From assembly GCF_019331735.1 (NCBI RefSeq), contig NZ_JAHBBH010000005.1:1-64000 (forward strand): a DNA stretch of 64,000 bases, in the 5' to 3' direction. The DNA comes from Bifidobacterium miconis. Lineage in GTDB: Bacteria; Actinomycetota; Actinomycetes; Actinomycetales; Bifidobacteriaceae. The notes beneath the pieces were generated by a model. It was not told where the DNA came from. It was given only the letters and a program-made list of their open reading frames with translations, and searched no databases. The first letter of the stretch is position 1. Each line of letters starts with the position of its first letter. The translations under genes were made by a program, and so were the position numbers. Shown piece by piece: positions 53,575-62,551 of the stretch.

Positions 53575-56385
53575 ATGAACAAGAAGACACTCATGTCCGT
53601 GTCACGCCGATTCATGGCGGCGGCGCTCGCGGGCGCCATGCTCGCCTCGCTGGCGGCGTGCTCGGCCACGGGCGCGTCCGGCGTGAAGTACACGGTCACG
53701 CCCGAAAACGAGAACGAGGAGCTCATCCTCAAGAACCAGCCCGAATCCTCCTACTGGTTCCCCGACAGCCTGCTTGAGTGGAACGCCAAGGACGACCCGG
53801 ATCTCGCCTACAACGTGAGCACCGTGCCGCTCGCCAAGCGCGTCGACAAGAAGGACCTCAAGACCGTCAACGACACGCAGAACACGGACACCAAGGTGAT
53901 GGCCATCTCCATCATGAACTCGTCCACGTCGGGCAACGCGCCGCACGGCCTGAACAACGCGAACGCCAACACGTTCTCCTACTGGCAGTACGTCGACCAG
54001 CTCGTCTACTGGGGCGGCTCCTCCGGCGAGGGCATCATCGTGCCTCCCAGCCCGGACGTCACCGACATGGCACACACCAACGGCGTGCCCGTGCTCGGCA
54101 CCGTGTTCTTCCCGCAGAACGTGTCCGGCGGCAAGGTCGAATGGCTCGACCAGACGCTCCAGCAGAACGGGGACGGCTCCTTCCCGGTGGCCGACAAGCT
54201 CATCGAGGTCGCCCAGACGTACGGCTTCGACGGCTGGTTCATCAACCAGGAGACCGAAGGCGAGAATGAGACCTCGCTCGGCGCCGAGTACGCCGAGAAG
54301 ATGCAGGCGTTCATCAAGTACCTGAAGGAACAGGCGCCCGATCTGCGCGTCGTCTACTACGATTCGATGACCAAGGACGGCACGATCGACTGGCAGAACG
54401 CGCTCACCGACGAGAACAAGATGTTCATGACCGACGGCTCGAACAAGGTCGCCGACGACATGTTCCTCAACTTCTGGTGGACCGAGGACGAGCTGGCCGA
54501 CAAGAACCTACTCGAGGCGTCCGCCGACAAGGCCGCGGAAATCGGCGTCGACCCGTACTCGCTGTACGCGGGCGTCGACGTGCAGGCCAACGGCTACGAC
54601 ACGCCGGTCAAGTGGAACCTGCTCGCCGGCTCCGACGGCAAGACCCACACGTCGCTCGGCCTGTATTGCCCGAGCTGGGCCTACTGGGCCGCCGGCAACC
54701 CGACCACGTTCCGTGCCAACGAAAGCCGCCTGTGGGTCAACAAGGCCGGCGACCCGAGCCAGACCGACTCGTACGACGGCGACGAGGCGTGGCAGGGCGT
54801 GTCCAACTACGTGGTCGAGCAGTCGGCCATCACGTCGCTGCCGTTCGTCACGAACTTCAACAACGGCTCCGGCTACGGCTTCTCCCGCGACGGCAAGCAG
54901 ATCTCCAAGATGGACTGGAACAACCGCTCCGTCTCCGACATCCAGCCGACCTACCGCTGGATCGTCTCCGACGAGGGCGGCAACAAGACCAAGGCCGACT
55001 ACTCCGACGCCGAGGCGTGGTACGGCGGCTCGTCGCTCAAGTTCTCCGGCGTGGCCAAGAAGGGCGGCTCCACCGACGTGCGCCTGTATTCGGCCGACGT
55101 CAAGCTTGCCGGCAAGACCGAACTGTCGATGACGGCCAAGGCGAACGCCGCCACCGAACTCGACGCCGTGCTCACGTTCGCCGACGGCTCGAGCGAGACC
55201 GTCGCGCCGAAGTCGAACAAGAAGATCGGCGAGGACTGGACGACGGTCACGTACGACGTGTCCAAGTACGCCGGCAAGTCGATGACCGGTTTCGACATTC
55301 AGTACAAGAGCGACGAGGACAAGGCCGGCTACCAGCTGCTGCTCGGCAACATCACGCTCAAGGACGGCGCCGAGAAGACGTCGGCCGGCAAGGTCACGTC
55401 GGTCAGCGTCGACGACAAGCAGTTCGACGACGACGCGATCTACGCCGGCGTGCGTCTGTCGTGGAAGGCCGACGGCGACGCGGCCGCCTACGAGGTGTAC
55501 AAGATCAACGAGGACAAGTCCCGCTCCTTCCTCGGTATCTCCAATGTCGAGAACTTCTACGCCGCGTCCCTGACCCGCACCGGAGACACGAACAACACCA
55601 CGTTCGAGGTCGTGCCCGTCGACCGCTACGGCAACCAGGGCACGTCCGCCAAGGCTGACATGGACTGGCCGGACAACAGCAAGCCGAAGGCCGCCGCCAC
55701 CGTCTCCCGTACGCTCATCGGCGTGGGAGACGAGGTCACGTTCACCTCCGCCAGCTCCAAGAACACCAAGAGCGTCTCGTGGTCGCTGCCTGGCTCCAGC
55801 AAGGAGAAGGCCGACGGCGACAAGGTCACCGTCACCTACGACAAGGAAGGCGTGTACGACGTGGAGATCACCGCGAAGAACGACAGCGGCACGGCCACGA
55901 CCAAGCTCGCCGGCGAGATCGTCGTCTCCTCGAAGATCAAGTCCGGCGGCGCGCTGACGCTGCTGTCGCAGGGCAAGGCGACCGAGGCCGACGGTTTCAC
56001 CAACGGCAACGAGAAGCCCGACTTCGCGGTCGACGGCGACACGTCCAAGAAGTGGTGCGTCACCGGTCCGGCCCCGCACGAGATCACGATCGATCTGGGC
56101 GACGTGAAGACCGTCAGCCAGGTCGACATCGCCCACGCGCAGGCCGGCGGCGAGGACGCGAGCATGAACACGCAGGCGTACTCGATCGCCGTGAGCGAGG
56201 ACGGCAAGGAGTTCACCGCCGTGGCGACCGTCAAGGGCAACACGGCCGGCAACACGTCCGACGCGTTCGCCCCGGTCAACGCCCGCTACGTCAAGCTCGT
56301 GGTGGACAAGCCGACGCAGGGCAGCGACACCGCGGCCCGCATCTACGAGATGCAGGTGCTCGGCGCGGACGGCGCGATCCTGTAA
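53575..56385 (+). CDS. Secreted endo-beta-N-acetylglucosaminidase, GH85, lipoprotein
   Basis: A 936-residue enzyme that cuts between the two core GlcNAc units of N-glycans and so frees the glycan from glycoproteins. A lipoprotein signal ends at LASLAAC (Cys 29). The GH85 domain spans about 50-420, with the catalytic pair N224 and E226 in GFDGWFINQETEG (assisting amide and acid/base of GH85). A beta-sandwich domain follows (about 440-605), then an Fn3-like part (about 610-700), a PKD-like domain (about 710-795) and a C-terminal F5/8-type (CBM32-like) domain (about 805-936) with WCVTGPAPHEITIDLG. There is no sortase signal, so it is held by the lipid anchor. AGGAAAGGAAACCG precedes the ATG. Confidence 0.92.
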   Translation: MNKKTLMSVSRRFMAAALAGAMLASLAACSATGASGVKYTVTPENENEELILKNQPESSYWFPDSLLEWNAKDDPDLAYNVSTVPLAKRVDKKDLKTVNDTQNTDTKVMAISIMNSSTSGNAPHGLNNANANTFSYWQYVDQLVYWGGSSGEGIIVPPSPDVTDMAHTNGVPVLGTVFFPQNVSGGKVEWLDQTLQQNGDGSFPVADKLIEVAQTYGFDGWFINQETEGENETSLGAEYAEKMQAFIKYLKEQAPDLRVVYYDSMTKDGTIDWQNALTDENKMFMTDGSNKVADDMFLNFWWTEDELADKNLLEASADKAAEIGVDPYSLYAGVDVQANGYDTPVKWNLLAGSDGKTHTSLGLYCPSWAYWAAGNPTTFRANESRLWVNKAGDPSQTDSYDGDEAWQGVSNYVVEQSAITSLPFVTNFNNGSGYGFSRDGKQISKMDWNNRSVSDIQPTYRWIVSDEGGNKTKADYSDAEAWYGGSSLKFSGVAKKGGSTDVRLYSADVKLAGKTELSMTAKANAATELDAVLTFADGSSETVAPKSNKKIGEDWTTVTYDVSKYAGKSMTGFDIQYKSDEDKAGYQLLLGNITLKDGAEKTSAGKVTSVSVDDKQFDDDAIYAGVRLSWKADGDAAAYEVYKINEDKSRSFLGISNVENFYAASLTRTGDTNNTTFEVVPVDRYGNQGTSAKADMDWPDNSKPKAAATVSRTLIGVGDEVTFTSASSKNTKSVSWSLPGSSKEKADGDKVTVTYDKEGVYDVEITAKNDSGTATTKLAGEIVVSSKIKSGGALTLLSQGKATEADGFTNGNEKPDFAVDGDTSKKWCVTGPAPHEITIDLGDVKTVSQVDIAHAQAGGEDASMNTQAYSIAVSEDGKEFTAVATVKGNTAGNTSDAFAPVNARYVKLVVDKPTQGSDTAARIYEMQVLGADGAIL

Positions 56386-56430
56386 TGGTCCTGTAGTGTC
56401 CTGCAGCGCCGGTTCCGGCGTGAGACAAGG

Positions 56431-56470
56431 TCCCGTGGAACGATTGTTGATGAACGATCGTTCCACGGGA
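56431..56470 (+). terminator. Terminator hairpin after GH85
   Basis: An 18-bp stem with one G-U pair (56431-56448 with 56453-56470) and a 4-base loop, 45 bases past the stop codon. Confidence 0.75.
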
Positions 56471-56500
56471 TCGTCCCATATGTTGTCAGCGTGTCAATGA

Positions 56501-56541
56501 TTGACCCGGTGTTGCGCTAGACTGAGATAAACCGGTTTAGT
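56501..56541 (+). promoter_or_regulatory. Promoter and autoregulatory operator of the lacI-type gene
   Basis: -35 TTGACC (56501-56506), then after 17 bp a weak -10 GAGATA (56524-56529) that overlaps the palindrome GATAAACCGGTTTAGT (56526-56541). The palindrome shares TAAA-N-CG-N-TTTAGT with the sites at 35874, 42790 and 42831. Confidence 0.65.
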
Positions 56542-56598
56542 TAATCCTGTCAAAAGTCTGACGGGGAGCAACGCCGCTGTACGAATGGAAGTGAATCA

Positions 56599-57717
56599 AT
56601 GGTGACGAAAAGCCCCGACGAGGCCGGGGGCGGCGCCGGCCGAACCCCGGGAGCCGCGGCGAGACCCCGCCGTGTGGGCCTCAAAGACATCGCCGACGAG
56701 CTCGGCATCTCCCAGACCGCCGTGTCGTTCGCGATCAACGACCGTCCCGGCGTATCCGAAGAGACCAAGCGCAAGGTCAAGCAGGCCGCGGCCAAGCTCG
56801 GCTGGAGCCCGGTATACGCCGCGCAGGCGCTCGGCTCGTCCAAAACCATGACCGTCGGCTTCGCCCCGACCCGCTCGACCGACGGACTGCAGGACGAAAC
56901 CTTCATGCTGCACTTCATGTCCGGCCTGCACGAATCGTTCAGCCGCAAGGGTTATGGCCTGCTATACCGTCCCTGCTCGTCGCAGCGCGAGGAACTGTCC
57001 GTCTACAAGGACTGGGCGCGGCGCAAGCGCGTCGACGGTGTGGTGCTCGTCGACCTGCGCGCCGACGACCCGCGACCGGCCCTGCTCGCCAACCTCGGCG
57101 TTCCCGCCGTGCTCGCCGGCGGCCCCGATCCGAGCGGACTCATGCCGTCCCTGTCGATCGACGACTCGGGCACCATGGAAACAGTGCTCAAGCACTTGCT
57201 TGACCAGGGTCACCGGCGCATCGCCTACCTGTCTGGCGACCCGACGCTCGACTACAGCAAGGACCGCGAGGCGTCGTTCCGCGCGTTCGCCAAGAAAAAG
57301 CGGCTCGAATCCATCCACGTGGCCTTCACCGACTTCGACACGGCCAAGGCCGCCGAACTGACGCTGCAGATGCTGCGCCTGCCCGTGCCGCCCACCGCGT
57401 TCATCTATGAAAGCGAAACGCTCGCCGCCGCCAGCCTGCACGCCGTCACCGAACGGCTCGTCGACGAGGACCTCGCCGGCCTGTCGGGGGAGCGGCGCTA
57501 TCCGGAGGGCCTTCCCGCCATCGTCAGCTTCGAGGACGGCTTCGTGTGCGAGGCGGCCTACCCGTCCATCACGTCGGTGCACCGCGACGCCGGCGAATAC
57601 GGCGCGAAAGTGGCCAAACTGTTGCTCAAGGTGCTCTCCGGCGAGCAGGTGAGCGGCAACCGCAAGATCCTCACCCCTACGCTCGTCGTGCGCGACAGCA
57701 CGCTCAAGTCCATCTGA
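56599..57717 (+). CDS. LacI-family regulator of the N-glycan locus
   Basis: A 372-residue LacI/GalR repressor. The helix-turn-helix lies at about 33-56 (LKDIADELGISQTAVSFAINDRPG), the hinge helix follows (YAAQALGSSKT), and then the periplasmic-binding-like sensor domain from about 80 (VGFAPTRSTDG). A Pro/Gly/Arg-rich 25-residue N-terminal extension precedes the HTH. It sits at the end of the N-glycan genes, and its own promoter carries the same type of operator as the mannosidase promoters, so it is the best candidate repressor of the locus. The inducer is probably a sugar freed from the glycan; unknown. Confidence 0.88.
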   Translation: MVTKSPDEAGGGAGRTPGAAARPRRVGLKDIADELGISQTAVSFAINDRPGVSEETKRKVKQAAAKLGWSPVYAAQALGSSKTMTVGFAPTRSTDGLQDETFMLHFMSGLHESFSRKGYGLLYRPCSSQREELSVYKDWARRKRVDGVVLVDLRADDPRPALLANLGVPAVLAGGPDPSGLMPSLSIDDSGTMETVLKHLLDQGHRRIAYLSGDPTLDYSKDREASFRAFAKKKRLESIHVAFTDFDTAKAAELTLQMLRLPVPPTAFIYESETLAAASLHAVTERLVDEDLAGLSGERRYPEGLPAIVSFEDGFVCEAAYPSITSVHRDAGEYGAKVAKLLLKVLSGEQVSGNRKILTPTLVVRDSTLKSI

Positions 57718-57746
57718 GCCGGTACCGGCCGAAGAGGTGTATATGC

Positions 57747-57816
57747 AAATGTGGGGATGGAACCACCATGAACGGCCATGAGGACCGTTGTTCATGGTGG
57801 TTCCATCCCCACATTT
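57747..57816. terminator. Bidirectional terminator between two convergent genes
   Basis: Bases 57747-57773 and 57790-57816 are exact inverted copies (27 bp, AAATGTGGGGATGG...), with a further 5-bp inner stem. It ends in A and T runs on both strands and lies between the convergent lacI and fucU genes, so it should stop transcription from both sides. Confidence 0.85.
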
Positions 57817-57831
57817 AACGGAAACGGCCGT

Positions 57832-58275
57832 TCAGTCGGCCCGGATCACGCCCTTGGCGAGCATCACGTTCGCGTACTGCGCGCGCTCCGACGTGGCGAT
57901 GATCGCATAGGCCGACTTCGCCCGTTCGTAGAAGTCGAATCGTCCGACGGTTCCGAACGCGTCCGCCCCGCGTTCGTCATGGGCGCCGACGATGCGCCGG
58001 TAGTCGTCCCAAATCGGCGTGGCGACCGGGTCTCCCGGCACCACGCCCATCAGCGTCACCGGCCGGTCGACGTATTGGTCGAGCGGCATGAGCGCGAGCA
58101 CCGCCTCCAAGAGTTCCGGCACGCCATGACCGTCGCAGCGGACGACGATCGCGTCGCGTCCCACCGATTCGACGGGAAAATTGCCGTCCGCAATGACCAG
58201 ACGGTCGCCGTGGCCCATTTCGCACAGCACTTTGAGCAGTTCGGGAGAGATGATCGGCGGAATGCCCAGCAGCAT
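57832..58275 (-). CDS. fucU: L-fucose mutarotase (FucU / RbsD family)
   Basis: A 147-residue protein that interconverts alpha and beta anomers of L-fucose. It has the FucU start MLLGIPPIISPELLKVLCEMGHGD with the catalytic histidine H22, ADGNFP, and the C-terminal FYERAKSAYAIIATSE. AAAGGAG lies seven bases before the ATG. It is the last gene of the minus-strand fucose operon, separated from the aldolase by 66 bases that contain 14-bp tandem repeats. Confidence 0.9.
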   Translation of the reverse strand: MLLGIPPIISPELLKVLCEMGHGDRLVIADGNFPVESVGRDAIVVRCDGHGVPELLEAVLALMPLDQYVDRPVTLMGVVPGDPVATPIWDDYRRIVGAHDERGADAFGTVGRFDFYERAKSAYAIIATSERAQYANVMLAKGVIRAD

Positions 58276-58303
58276 GTCCGGCTCCTTTCCAAGTGGCTTT
58301 CGG

Positions 58304-58357
58304 TCTTGAGCGTTCGGTCTTGAGCGTTCGGTCTTGCACGTTCAGTCTTGAGCGAGG
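58304..58357. repeat. 14-bp tandem repeat across the aldolase 3' end
   Basis: TCTTGAGCGTTCGG occurs twice exactly (58304-58317, 58318-58331), then a variant TCTTGCACGTTCAG (58332-58345) and a partial fourth copy. The aldolase stop codon (58342-58344) lies in the third unit. Unit length is not a multiple of three. Confidence 0.9.
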
Positions 58358-59235
58358 ATGCGGTCTATGGCGTCGCGCTGAGACTGCGTGAGCGGCACCA
58401 TCGGTTCGCGGATCGCCGCGTCGATCGGCAGGCCCTTGGCCCGCACCGCCTGCTTGATCGCCGTGATAAACAGGTCCGCCTGATCATAGACGGCCATGAG
58501 CCGGCTGACGCGCCGCGCGCACGCGATCGCCTCGTCGTATCGGCCGTCCTGCCACGCGCGGTGCATGCGCACGAACGTTTCCGGTTCGACATTGGTCAGT
58601 CCGCACAGCACGCCGTCGCCGCCGGCGATGCGGTTGGCGCAGTAATACTCGTCGAACCCGGACAGCACGGCGAAATCCGGGTTGACGGCGCGCGCCGCCG
58701 CGATGACCTTGCGCGTATGGCTGATCGTGTCGACGGTGTCCTTGATACCGACGATGTTGCGGTGCGCGGCCGCGAGTGCGGCGACCAGCCGCGGATTCAA
58801 ATCGCTGCCGGTGCGCGCGGGGAAGTTGTACAGCAGGACCGGCAGTCGCGTCGAGTCCGCGACACGACCGAAATAGCGTTCGGCGGCCGCGTCGCTCGGT
58901 CCGAAGTAGTACGGGGACACCGCGACGATGCCGTCCGCGCCGCAGCGCTCGCTGAATTCGGTCACATCCAGCACGTTGTCGAGATCGGTGTCGCCCACGC
59001 CCACAAGCACCTTGGTTCGTCCGGCGATCCGATTCACCGCGAATTCGACCGCATGCTTCTTGAATGATGTCGGATACGCGTAGAATTCGCCGATGCTGCC
59101 GAACAGCAGGATGCCGTTCACGCCGGCTTCGACAAGATGATCGAGATGACGCCCCCAGAGTGTCTCGTCCGGTTCCCCGTTGCCGTCGGCGATGGTGATG
59201 GACGGGCAAAGGATGCCCGAAAACGGTGTGGTCAT
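58342..59235 (-). CDS. DHDPS-family aldolase, probable 2-keto-3-deoxy-L-fuconate aldolase
   Basis: A 297-residue class I aldolase of the dihydrodipicolinate synthase/NAL family. The Schiff-base lysine is K165 (GIKDT) and the tyrosine is Y136 (LLYNFP); GSIGEF replaces the usual GTTGE. In this operon it most likely splits 2-keto-3-deoxy-L-fuconate into pyruvate and L-lactaldehyde, the last step of the non-phosphorylating fucose route; true DapA is unlikely here. The start overlaps the lactonase stop by four bases (ATGA). Its last codons are formed by a tandem repeat. Confidence 0.85.
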   Translation of the reverse strand: MTTPFSGILCPSITIADGNGEPDETLWGRHLDHLVEAGVNGILLFGSIGEFYAYPTSFKKHAVEFAVNRIAGRTKVLVGVGDTDLDNVLDVTEFSERCGADGIVAVSPYYFGPSDAAAERYFGRVADSTRLPVLLYNFPARTGSDLNPRLVAALAAAHRNIVGIKDTVDTISHTRKVIAAARAVNPDFAVLSGFDEYYCANRIAGGDGVLCGLTNVEPETFVRMHRAWQDGRYDEAIACARRVSRLMAVYDQADLFITAIKQAVRAKGLPIDAAIREPMVPLTQSQRDAIDRILAQD

Positions 59236-60086
59236 TGGTGTTGCTCCTGTTGGATTGATGCGTTGTGTTGCGTGGTATGCGATGACGGTCGCCGGCCGAT
59301 GCCGTAGACGTGCGCCGCGGTGTCGTGGTACAGCCGCTCGTCGTCGCCGTCCTCGTCGAGCAGCGTCGACAGATGCGCTTCGAGGCTGGAGTACGAGTCG
59401 ACGACGGGCCAGTTCGACGCGGCCATGCGCCGTCCGTCGAACAGCTCACGTGACAGGGCGAGCAGGTCGCGCACGAATCGCCGATCGTCGGTCGGATATC
59501 CGGACACTTTGACGACGACGTTCGGACAGGCCGCAAGTCGGCGCATCGCCGCGACGTAGCGTTCGTCGAGCGTGCCGGGCGTGACGTTGCCCATATGATC
59601 GACGACGATCGTCGTATCGGGCGCGCGTTCGGCGGTTTCGGCCAAGTCGTCGAGTTCGTCGCGGCGCACGCACGCGTCGAACGGCAGTCCGGCCTGTCCG
59701 AGCAGCCGCAGTCCGGCGACGAATCCGTCGTCGAGACAGCGGCCGCGCTCCGATCCCGGCACGTGCAGCGGATCGCGCACGCCCGCGGCGAACAACGGCA
59801 CGCGCATGGCCGGATCGAGCGTCGAGCGCATGACCTTCGCCAATACGCGCGGATCCCGGTTTGTGGCCAGCTGTCGGTCCTCGTCCAGCGGATCCGCGCA
59901 GTCGACTTCGACGTATACGCCGCCGTCGAACGCGCAGTCGGCCGGCAGTGCGGCGGCGTATCGCGCGGACAGATCGTCCGCCGTGAACCGGCCGAGCAGT
60001 CGCGGGTCGGCGTCGGGTCCGTCAAGCCACGGCAGATGCTGCCGTGACGTGTCCCATAGGTGGATATGGGCGTCGATGATGCGCAT
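59232..60086 (-). CDS. Amidohydrolase, probable L-fuconolactonase
   Basis: A 284-residue COG3618-type metal-dependent hydrolase. The metal-binding HxH is H7/H9 in IIDAHIHLWD; DHMGN supplies a further histidine, and SNWPVVD sits near the last acidic ligand. In the fucose operon it would open L-fuconolactone to L-fuconate. AAGGAGG lies six bases before the ATG at 60086, which fixes the start although the open frame is much longer. It is coupled to the aldolase by ATGA overlap and lies 47 bases after the dehydrogenase. Confidence 0.85.
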   Translation of the reverse strand: MRIIDAHIHLWDTSRQHLPWLDGPDADPRLLGRFTADDLSARYAAALPADCAFDGGVYVEVDCADPLDEDRQLATNRDPRVLAKVMRSTLDPAMRVPLFAAGVRDPLHVPGSERGRCLDDGFVAGLRLLGQAGLPFDACVRRDELDDLAETAERAPDTTIVVDHMGNVTPGTLDERYVAAMRRLAACPNVVVKVSGYPTDDRRFVRDLLALSRELFDGRRMAASNWPVVDSYSSLEAHLSTLLDEDGDDERLYHDTAAHVYGIGRRPSSHTTQHNASIQQEQHQ

Positions 60087-60133
60087 GGACTGCCTCCTTG
60101 CAGTGCGTTGCGTGACGGAGTCGGGCGGGGGCG

Positions 60134-60925
60134 TCAGCGCAGCGCGCGGTCGAGATGCACGTAGCCGCCGTCGACGACGACCCACTGTCCGGTGGTGTGC
60201 GAGGCACGGTCGGACAGCAGGAACGCGGCCGTGTCCGCCAGTTCCTCGACCGTGGTCATGCGGTGTCCGAGCGGAATGCGGGAGGTGATCTCCTCCAGAC
60301 GGGCCCGTTGCGCGTCCTCGTCGCCGAACGTGGTGATCCACTGCTCGTACAGCGGCGTCCATGCCTCGGCGACCACCAGCGCGTTGACGCGCACGCCGTC
60401 CGGGGCGAGCGCGGCCGCCCATTCGCGGGTGAGCCCGAGGATCGCGCCCTTGGCCGCCGCGTATGCGCTGGTCTTGCCCTGCCCGGTGAGCGCGGTTTTG
60501 GACGAGATGTTGAGGATGGAGCCCTTGGACTTGCGCAGATGCGGCGCGCACCGGTGCGCGAGCTCGTAGTAGTGGGTGAGATTGCCGTGCAATGACTGCT
60601 CGAACTCGCGCCACGTGGTCGAGTCGAGGTCGAGATTGTCGTTGCGTCCGGCGTTGTTGACCAGTCCGTCGATATGTCCGTAGTCGCGCGCAACCTCGTC
60701 GACGAGCGGCGCGATGCGGTCCGTGTCGTTGAGATCAAGCAGATAGGTGCGGTATTGGTCGGTGACCTTTTCGATGTCGACGCGGAACGCGTCCAGCACC
60801 GTGTCGGAGCGGTTGATGACCACGGGGATGGCGCCTTCGCGCGCCAGCTGCATGGCGATGCCCTTGCCGATGCCCTTGAAGCCGCCGGTGACGATGACGA
60901 CCTTGCCGTTCAGATGCAGGTCCAT
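60134..60925 (-). CDS. SDR-family dehydrogenase, probable L-fucose dehydrogenase
   Basis: A 263-residue short-chain dehydrogenase with the cofactor motif TGGFKGIG (13-20), NNAG (90-93), S141/S142, and the catalytic Y155 and K159 (YAAAK). Its place suggests oxidation of L-fucose to L-fuconolactone with NAD(P)+. The stretch YTLL-like acidic region before NNAG (LDLND) is normal. Specificity is inferred from the operon only. AAAGG lies ahead of the ATG. Confidence 0.85.
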   Translation of the reverse strand: MDLHLNGKVVIVTGGFKGIGKGIAMQLAREGAIPVVINRSDTVLDAFRVDIEKVTDQYRTYLLDLNDTDRIAPLVDEVARDYGHIDGLVNNAGRNDNLDLDSTTWREFEQSLHGNLTHYYELAHRCAPHLRKSKGSILNISSKTALTGQGKTSAYAAAKGAILGLTREWAAALAPDGVRVNALVVAEAWTPLYEQWITTFGDEDAQRARLEEITSRIPLGHRMTTVEELADTAAFLLSDRASHTTGQWVVVDGGYVHLDRALR

Positions 60926-61009
60926 GATTGACTTGTGCCCTTTCCTGCGAAATGTTCTTGTCGTTGACGATTCGTGCCGCTGATGCTGATAGTTCGTGCG
61001 GTGTCGCGG

Positions 61010-62293
61010 TCAGCCGCGGTACAGGTAGCGTTCGGCCATGTCGAGCTTCATGTCGACGCCCGATCCCGGTGCGGTGGGCGCCTGATAGTTGCCGTTGACG
61101 ATGCGCGTGGGATTGACGAAGTACTCGTGCTGGTTGTCGACGTATTCGATCATGCGGCCGTCGAGCGTGCCACTGACCGTGAGATAGTCGAACATGGCGA
61201 AGTGGCAGACCGCCTCGCACAGGCCGACACCGCCCGCATGCGGGCAGACGCGTACGCCGAACTTGTTGGCGAGCAGGTATTCGAGGACGATCTCCTGCGG
61301 TCCGGCCACGCGCGTCGCGTCGATCTGCATGACCCTGAATGCGCCGGCCTGCAGATACTGCTTGTAGAGGATGCGGTTCTGCATCTGTTCTCCGGTGGCG
61401 ACGGGAATCGGGTCGATGGCCCGCTGGATGGCCGCGTGGCCGAGCACATCGTCGGGGCTGGTCGGTTCCTCGACCCAGGCGAGGTCGAAATCATGGAAGT
61501 GGTTGATCCAATCGATGGCCTGCGGCACGTCCCATACCTGATTGGCGTCCACGGCGAGCTTGACGTCCGGGCCGATGGCCTCGCGGGCGAGCGCGAGGCG
61601 GCGCAGGTCGTCATCGAGGTTCTGCCCGACCTTGAGTTTGATCTGGCGGAAGCCTTTGTCCTGGGTCTCCTCCTTGGCGATGGACGTCATCTTGTCGTCC
61701 GCATAGCCGAGCCATCCGGCCGCGGTCGAATAGCCCGGGTAGCCAGATGCGAGCAGCGTGGCCTCGCGTTCGGCCATGCCGGCCCTGCCGCGGCGCAGCA
61801 TGTCGATGGCCTCGTCCGGGGTGAGCGCGTCGGTCAGATAGCGGAAGTCCAGCGTGGAGACCAGCTCTTCGGGCGTCATGTAGGCAAGCAGGCGCCACAA
61901 CGGCATGCCTGCGCGCTTGGCCTTGAGATCCCACAGTGCGGAAAGCACCGCGCCGATGGCCATGTGCTCCACGCCCTTTTCGGGGCCGAGCCAGCGCAGC
62001 TGCGAGTCGTGCACGAACATGTCCCATGCGGTGCGCATGTCGTCGAGCAGATTCTCGACATTGCGTCCGACCAGCGGTCGGGCCAGCGATTCGATGGCAG
62101 CCACGACCACGTCGTTGCCGCGGCCGATGGTGAAGACGAATCCGTGTCCTTCGAGCCCGTCGTCGGCGTTCGTGGCGATGGCGACATATGCAGAGGAATA
62201 ATCGGGGTCCTTGTTCATCGCGTCCGAGCCGGACAGCGTGGAGGACGTGGGGAAGCGCAGGTCGTAGGTGTTCACTGCGGTGATGGTGCTCAT
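61010..62293 (-). CDS. L-fuconate dehydratase (enolase superfamily)
   Basis: A 427-residue enolase-superfamily enzyme with the KxK base motif K219/K221 (IKLKVG), metal ligands D249 (VDANQVWD), E275 (VEEP) and E302 (TGEQ), and the catalytic histidine H352 (CPHAGGVGLCE). This set and length match L-fuconate dehydratase of the mandelate racemase group, which makes 2-keto-3-deoxy-L-fuconate. The ATG at 62293 has AAAGGAG five bases upstream; the open frame runs further without support. It is the first gene of the minus-strand fucose operon and is divergent from a LacI regulator, with two operator copies between. Confidence 0.92.
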   Translation of the reverse strand: MSTITAVNTYDLRFPTSSTLSGSDAMNKDPDYSSAYVAIATNADDGLEGHGFVFTIGRGNDVVVAAIESLARPLVGRNVENLLDDMRTAWDMFVHDSQLRWLGPEKGVEHMAIGAVLSALWDLKAKRAGMPLWRLLAYMTPEELVSTLDFRYLTDALTPDEAIDMLRRGRAGMAEREATLLASGYPGYSTAAGWLGYADDKMTSIAKEETQDKGFRQIKLKVGQNLDDDLRRLALAREAIGPDVKLAVDANQVWDVPQAIDWINHFHDFDLAWVEEPTSPDDVLGHAAIQRAIDPIPVATGEQMQNRILYKQYLQAGAFRVMQIDATRVAGPQEIVLEYLLANKFGVRVCPHAGGVGLCEAVCHFAMFDYLTVSGTLDGRMIEYVDNQHEYFVNPTRIVNGNYQAPTAPGSGVDMKLDMAERYLYRG

Positions 62294-62382
62294 CGGGGCT
62301 CCTTTGCTGGTGGCGCGCCTCGTTGTGCGCGTCGTGATGATGCCAGCATACATCAGAATTTATAAAACTTCTACTCAATAAG

Positions 62383-62495
62383 AGAAATTTTCTAAAACAG
62401 TGGCATGTCGACTGGCGGCGACACAGCAGGTATTTCCTCTGTATGTGGGGGAAGAACATCGACATGAGGAATGCGTTGTTTGGCAGAAAATTTCT
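62383..62495. promoter_or_regulatory. Two operator copies between the fucose operon and its LacI gene
   Basis: Site 1 at 62383-62393 (AGAAATTTTCT, which is AGAAAATTTCT on the minus strand) lies before the fuconate dehydratase gene. Site 2 at 62485-62495 (AGAAAATTTCT) lies in a weak promoter of the LacI gene (TTGTTT 62476-62481, TACCAT 62498-62503). Both are AT-rich dyads in an otherwise GC-rich region, and a third copy lies at 63616. Confidence 0.75.
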
Positions 62496-62551
62496 GATAC
62501 CATACGGTAGATGCGACAAGTCGGTCAGCACGACGACGAAAGGGGTCCGCG

